Made by a program: the position numbers and the translations under genes. This document shows positions 6,370-8,204 of a DNA stretch of 8,204 nucleotides, piece by piece. The DNA lies in the NCBI GenBank assembly GCA_913054425.1, contig CAJXJG010000074.1:1-8204 (forward strand), in the 5' to 3' direction. The notes beneath the pieces were generated by a model. It was not told the origin of the DNA. It was given only the letters and a program-made list of their open reading frames with translations, and did no database searches. Origin of the DNA: an uncultured Fidelibacterota bacterium. GTDB lineage: Bacteria > Fidelibacterota > Marinisomatia > Marinisomatales > UBA8229. Positions within the stretch are counted from its first letter, which is position 1, and each line of letters opens with the position of its first letter.

Positions 6370-7575
6370 ATGGCTGCGTATAAATGTAAGATCATGACTG
6401 AGAATGGTGTCACCCTGGATCGAACCCTGGAGGCGGCATCTGTTGATGAAATCAGATCTAGGTTAAAAAATCAAAAAGAGCAACTGATCTCAGCAAAAAA
6501 ACAGGGGATGAACCTTGATCTAGGAATGCTTTTCAGCAAGTTTTCCAAGGTGAGCCCAAAAGAATTAAAATTATTTATCCGTCAGCTGAAGGTCATGCTT
6601 ACAACCGGTATTCCTATTTTGGAATGTATGGATGCTCTTAAAAAACAGGCTGGATCGGAAAAGATGAGAAGCGTCATCGGTGGAATTAAGACAAGTATCA
6701 ATCAAGGCGAAACCCTCTCTGGAGCTATGGCCCACCATCCTTCTGTTTTCAGCAATCTGTTTGTTAGCATGATCCGGGCCGGTGAAGCTGCCGGCGCCCT
6801 GGGCCAGATTCTTGATCAGATGGAAAGCTTTTACGAAATGGATATTAAAACCAAAAAAAATGTGAAGAAAGCAATACGCTATCCTATTATGGTTTTTTCC
6901 ATATTAATTTTAGCCATGAGCTATGCTTCCGTTTCCATTGTTCCACAGTTTGCAGGCGTGCTCACTAATCAGGATATGGAACTGCCCCTTCCCACTAAAT
7001 TGATTCTTGGCATGAGCAGCCTTTTGCTTGACTATGGGCTCATTACCCTTATTGTGATTGTTTGTACGGTGGGCATCCTTGCATATTTTCTGCGGACCCC
7101 TGCTGGTGCCTATTTGTGGGACCAGACCAAGATTATTCTACCTGGAATCGGTACTATTGTGAAACTTTCGGTTATGGCGCGGTTTTCCCTATTGATGAAA
7201 ACGCTGGTGGGAAATGGTGTGCATATTACTGATGCGTTAGAAGTGGCAAAAGACACTGTAGATAACAGGGTATACGCAAAAATTATCGCAGAAGGCAAAG
7301 AGAAAATCATAGCCGGAGAAACGATACACGGGGCTCTGGCAAATAAGCATATGCCTGATATTGCATTGAATATGATTGCCATTGGTGAATCCTCGGGCAC
7401 GCTTACTGAAATGCTGGAATGCATTAGTGATTACTTCACCGGTGAACTTGATGAAAAGTTAGAGAATTTATCCAGCATGATTGAGCCCGTCGTGACTCTT
7501 GTAATAGGGGGCTTTGTTGCCCTGTTTGTTGCCAGTATTTTTGCCCCGATCTTTAAAATCTACGGTTCGTTATAA
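6370..7575 (+). CDS. pilC: Inner-membrane platform protein, PilC/GspF family
   Basis: The 401-residue polytopic protein forms the platform that the PilB motor acts on while pilins are extracted from the membrane. It has a short N-terminal cytoplasmic region with a YKCKIMTENG-type start, then two repeated GspF domains at about 66-190 and 268-395. Each repeat shows the family pattern: an LxxxL...GI (or GNGV) helix, a GE.(S/A)G.L motif (138-144 and 339-345), and a closing membrane segment. Predicted membrane helices lie at about 171-191, 222-241 and 372-395. IEPVVTLVIGGFVALFV near the C-terminus is characteristic. Length is usual for the family (about 400). The ATG lies two bases after the ATPase stop, so the two genes are probably translated together. 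Confidence 0.95.
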   Translation: MAAYKCKIMTENGVTLDRTLEAASVDEIRSRLKNQKEQLISAKKQGMNLDLGMLFSKFSKVSPKELKLFIRQLKVMLTTGIPILECMDALKKQAGSEKMRSVIGGIKTSINQGETLSGAMAHHPSVFSNLFVSMIRAGEAAGALGQILDQMESFYEMDIKTKKNVKKAIRYPIMVFSILILAMSYASVSIVPQFAGVLTNQDMELPLPTKLILGMSSLLLDYGLITLIVIVCTVGILAYFLRTPAGAYLWDQTKIILPGIGTIVKLSVMARFSLLMKTLVGNGVHITDALEVAKDTVDNRVYAKIIAEGKEKIIAGETIHGALANKHMPDIALNMIAIGESSGTLTEMLECISDYFTGELDEKLENLSSMIEPVVTLVIGGFVALFVASIFAPIFKIYGSL

Positions 7576-7580
7576 ATAAT

Positions 7581-7609
7581 TTGCATTTATACTAATTATT
7601 GCTTATCTT
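7581..7609 (+). promoter_or_regulatory. Possible sigma-70-type promoter for the pilin gene
   Basis: The 66-base gap after the platform gene is very AT-rich. It contains TTGCAT (7581-7586) and TATCTT (7604-7609), separated by 17 bases. Each box matches the sigma-70 consensus at four of six positions. A start site near 7616 would leave a leader of about 26 bases. Separate promotion of the pilin would fit the need for far more pilin than machinery. Chance matches are common in AT-rich DNA, so this is tentative. Confidence 0.35.
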
Positions 7610-7641
7610 TTACCGATTTATTAAAATAAAGAGATCAACTC

Positions 7642-8172
7642 ATGAGGGCAATTATGCGGAAAAATAAGAAAAATCGTTCAAAGAAGGGTTTCACCCTGAT
7701 AGAACTGATCATTGTCATTATAATTATTGGTATCCTGGCGGCTATTGCAATACCACAGTTTACTAATATGACCAGAAAGGCACATGTTGCGACGGTAAAA
7801 GGTACTCTTGGAGCAATAAATTCCGGGCTGGATCTTTATGCAACTAATAAGGCTTTGGAAAACGGAGTTTATGAGTATCCAGCAGACAATGTTAATATAT
7901 TAACCACAGTTCTAAAAGAAAACTTTGATCAAGAAGGTTGGACTTATAATGCATCCAGTGGTTTACTTAAATATACGAAAATAACGGATAACTGGACATG
8001 GACGTATACTTCCCCTGTCATAGCAGCGGCTCATTGTAATGATGGCACCGATAAGAATGAGGGTGCTTGTTCAGGAGGAGAATTAGCATGGATTGCTGAT
8101 GTACCTGATAAGGCAAAATATACGCTTGTAAAGGAAGGAAGTGTTACTGGTCAACCTGGTGATTTAAATTAA
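7642..8172 (+). CDS. pilA: Type IV prepilin, probable major pilin
   Basis: The 176-residue precursor has a basic leader ending KKG, then FTLIELIIV, the class III signal read by prepilin peptidase. Cleavage falls after Gly16, giving a 160-residue mature pilin that starts with Phe and carries Glu at position 5. Residues 17-60 form the long hydrophobic N-terminal helix; a globular beta domain follows. Cys132 and Cys143, eleven residues apart near the C-terminus, could form a small disulfide loop. Two starts are possible: the ATG at 7642 after a weak AAAGAG (16-residue leader), or the ATG at 7654 after GAGGG (12-residue leader). Both keep the signal. The gene is complete and sits directly downstream of pilC, which favours a main fibre subunit. 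A GspG-type pseudopilin is possible, but the typical GspG calcium-site C-terminus is not evident. Confidence 0.88.
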   Translation: MRAIMRKNKKNRSKKGFTLIELIIVIIIIGILAAIAIPQFTNMTRKAHVATVKGTLGAINSGLDLYATNKALENGVYEYPADNVNILTTVLKENFDQEGWTYNASSGLLKYTKITDNWTWTYTSPVIAAAHCNDGTDKNEGACSGGELAWIADVPDKAKYTLVKEGSVTGQPGDLN

Positions 8173-8204
8173 CTGTTTTAAAGTACGATAAAATAAAAAT
8201 GCCG

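Noticed and set aside
7564..7584. Sigma-54 promoter before the pilin gene
   Set aside because: A GG pair and a TTGC are present but 17 bases apart rather than the 10 between GG and GC needed for a -24/-12 element.
8173..8204. Terminator or next gene after the pilin
   Set aside because: No hairpin is visible. An ATG at 8199 follows A-rich sequence, but only two codons are in the window, so a gene cannot be supported.

Overview
This window is one block of a type IV pilus (T4P) or closely related type II secretion-like assembly operon. All eight recognisable genes lie on the + strand and are tightly packed. The G+C content is low (about 40% by eye). The secretin and its periplasmic alignment proteins imply a diderm (Gram-negative type) bacterium. 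The gene order and the divergent inner-membrane subunits fit a lineage outside the well-studied Proteobacteria. A member of the FCB group or a candidate phylum such as Neomarinimicrobiota is possible, but that is a guess from general appearance.

Layout: (1) 2-1687 is a 5'-truncated gene open from the first base. It encodes a degenerate actin-like PilM domain joined to a PilN-like transmembrane and periplasmic domain, so it is built like GspL of type II secretion. (2) 1684-2256 is a PilO-like protein. (3) 2253-2717 is a membrane-anchored HR-domain protein combining the roles of PilP and GspC. (4) 2729-4303 is a short PilQ/GspD-type secretin with a signal peptide and an N-terminal AMIN-like region. 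(5) 4320-4685 is a stand-alone receiver (REC) domain. (6) 4721-6367 is a PilB/GspE assembly ATPase with an N-terminal MshEN domain. (7) 6370-7575 is the PilC/GspF platform protein. (8) 7642-8172 is a type IV prepilin, set apart by a 66-base AT-rich gap that could hold its own promoter.

How they work together: the ATPase and platform protein drive insertion of processed pilin subunits into a fibre. The PilM-PilN fusion, PilO-like and HR-domain proteins form the alignment complex that links the platform to the secretin. The fibre then exits through the secretin. The first three genes overlap by four bases at each junction (ATGA, then TTGA), which suggests translational coupling and equal stoichiometry. 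Two possible control inputs sit in the operon: the receiver protein, and the MshEN domain of the ATPase, a domain known to bind cyclic di-GMP in some members.

Not present in the window: a retraction ATPase (PilT), a prepilin peptidase (PilD), minor pilins, mobile elements, RNA genes or CRISPR arrays. I see no wholly new system. The points of interest are the hybrid T4P/T2SS architecture and the regulatory genes embedded in it.
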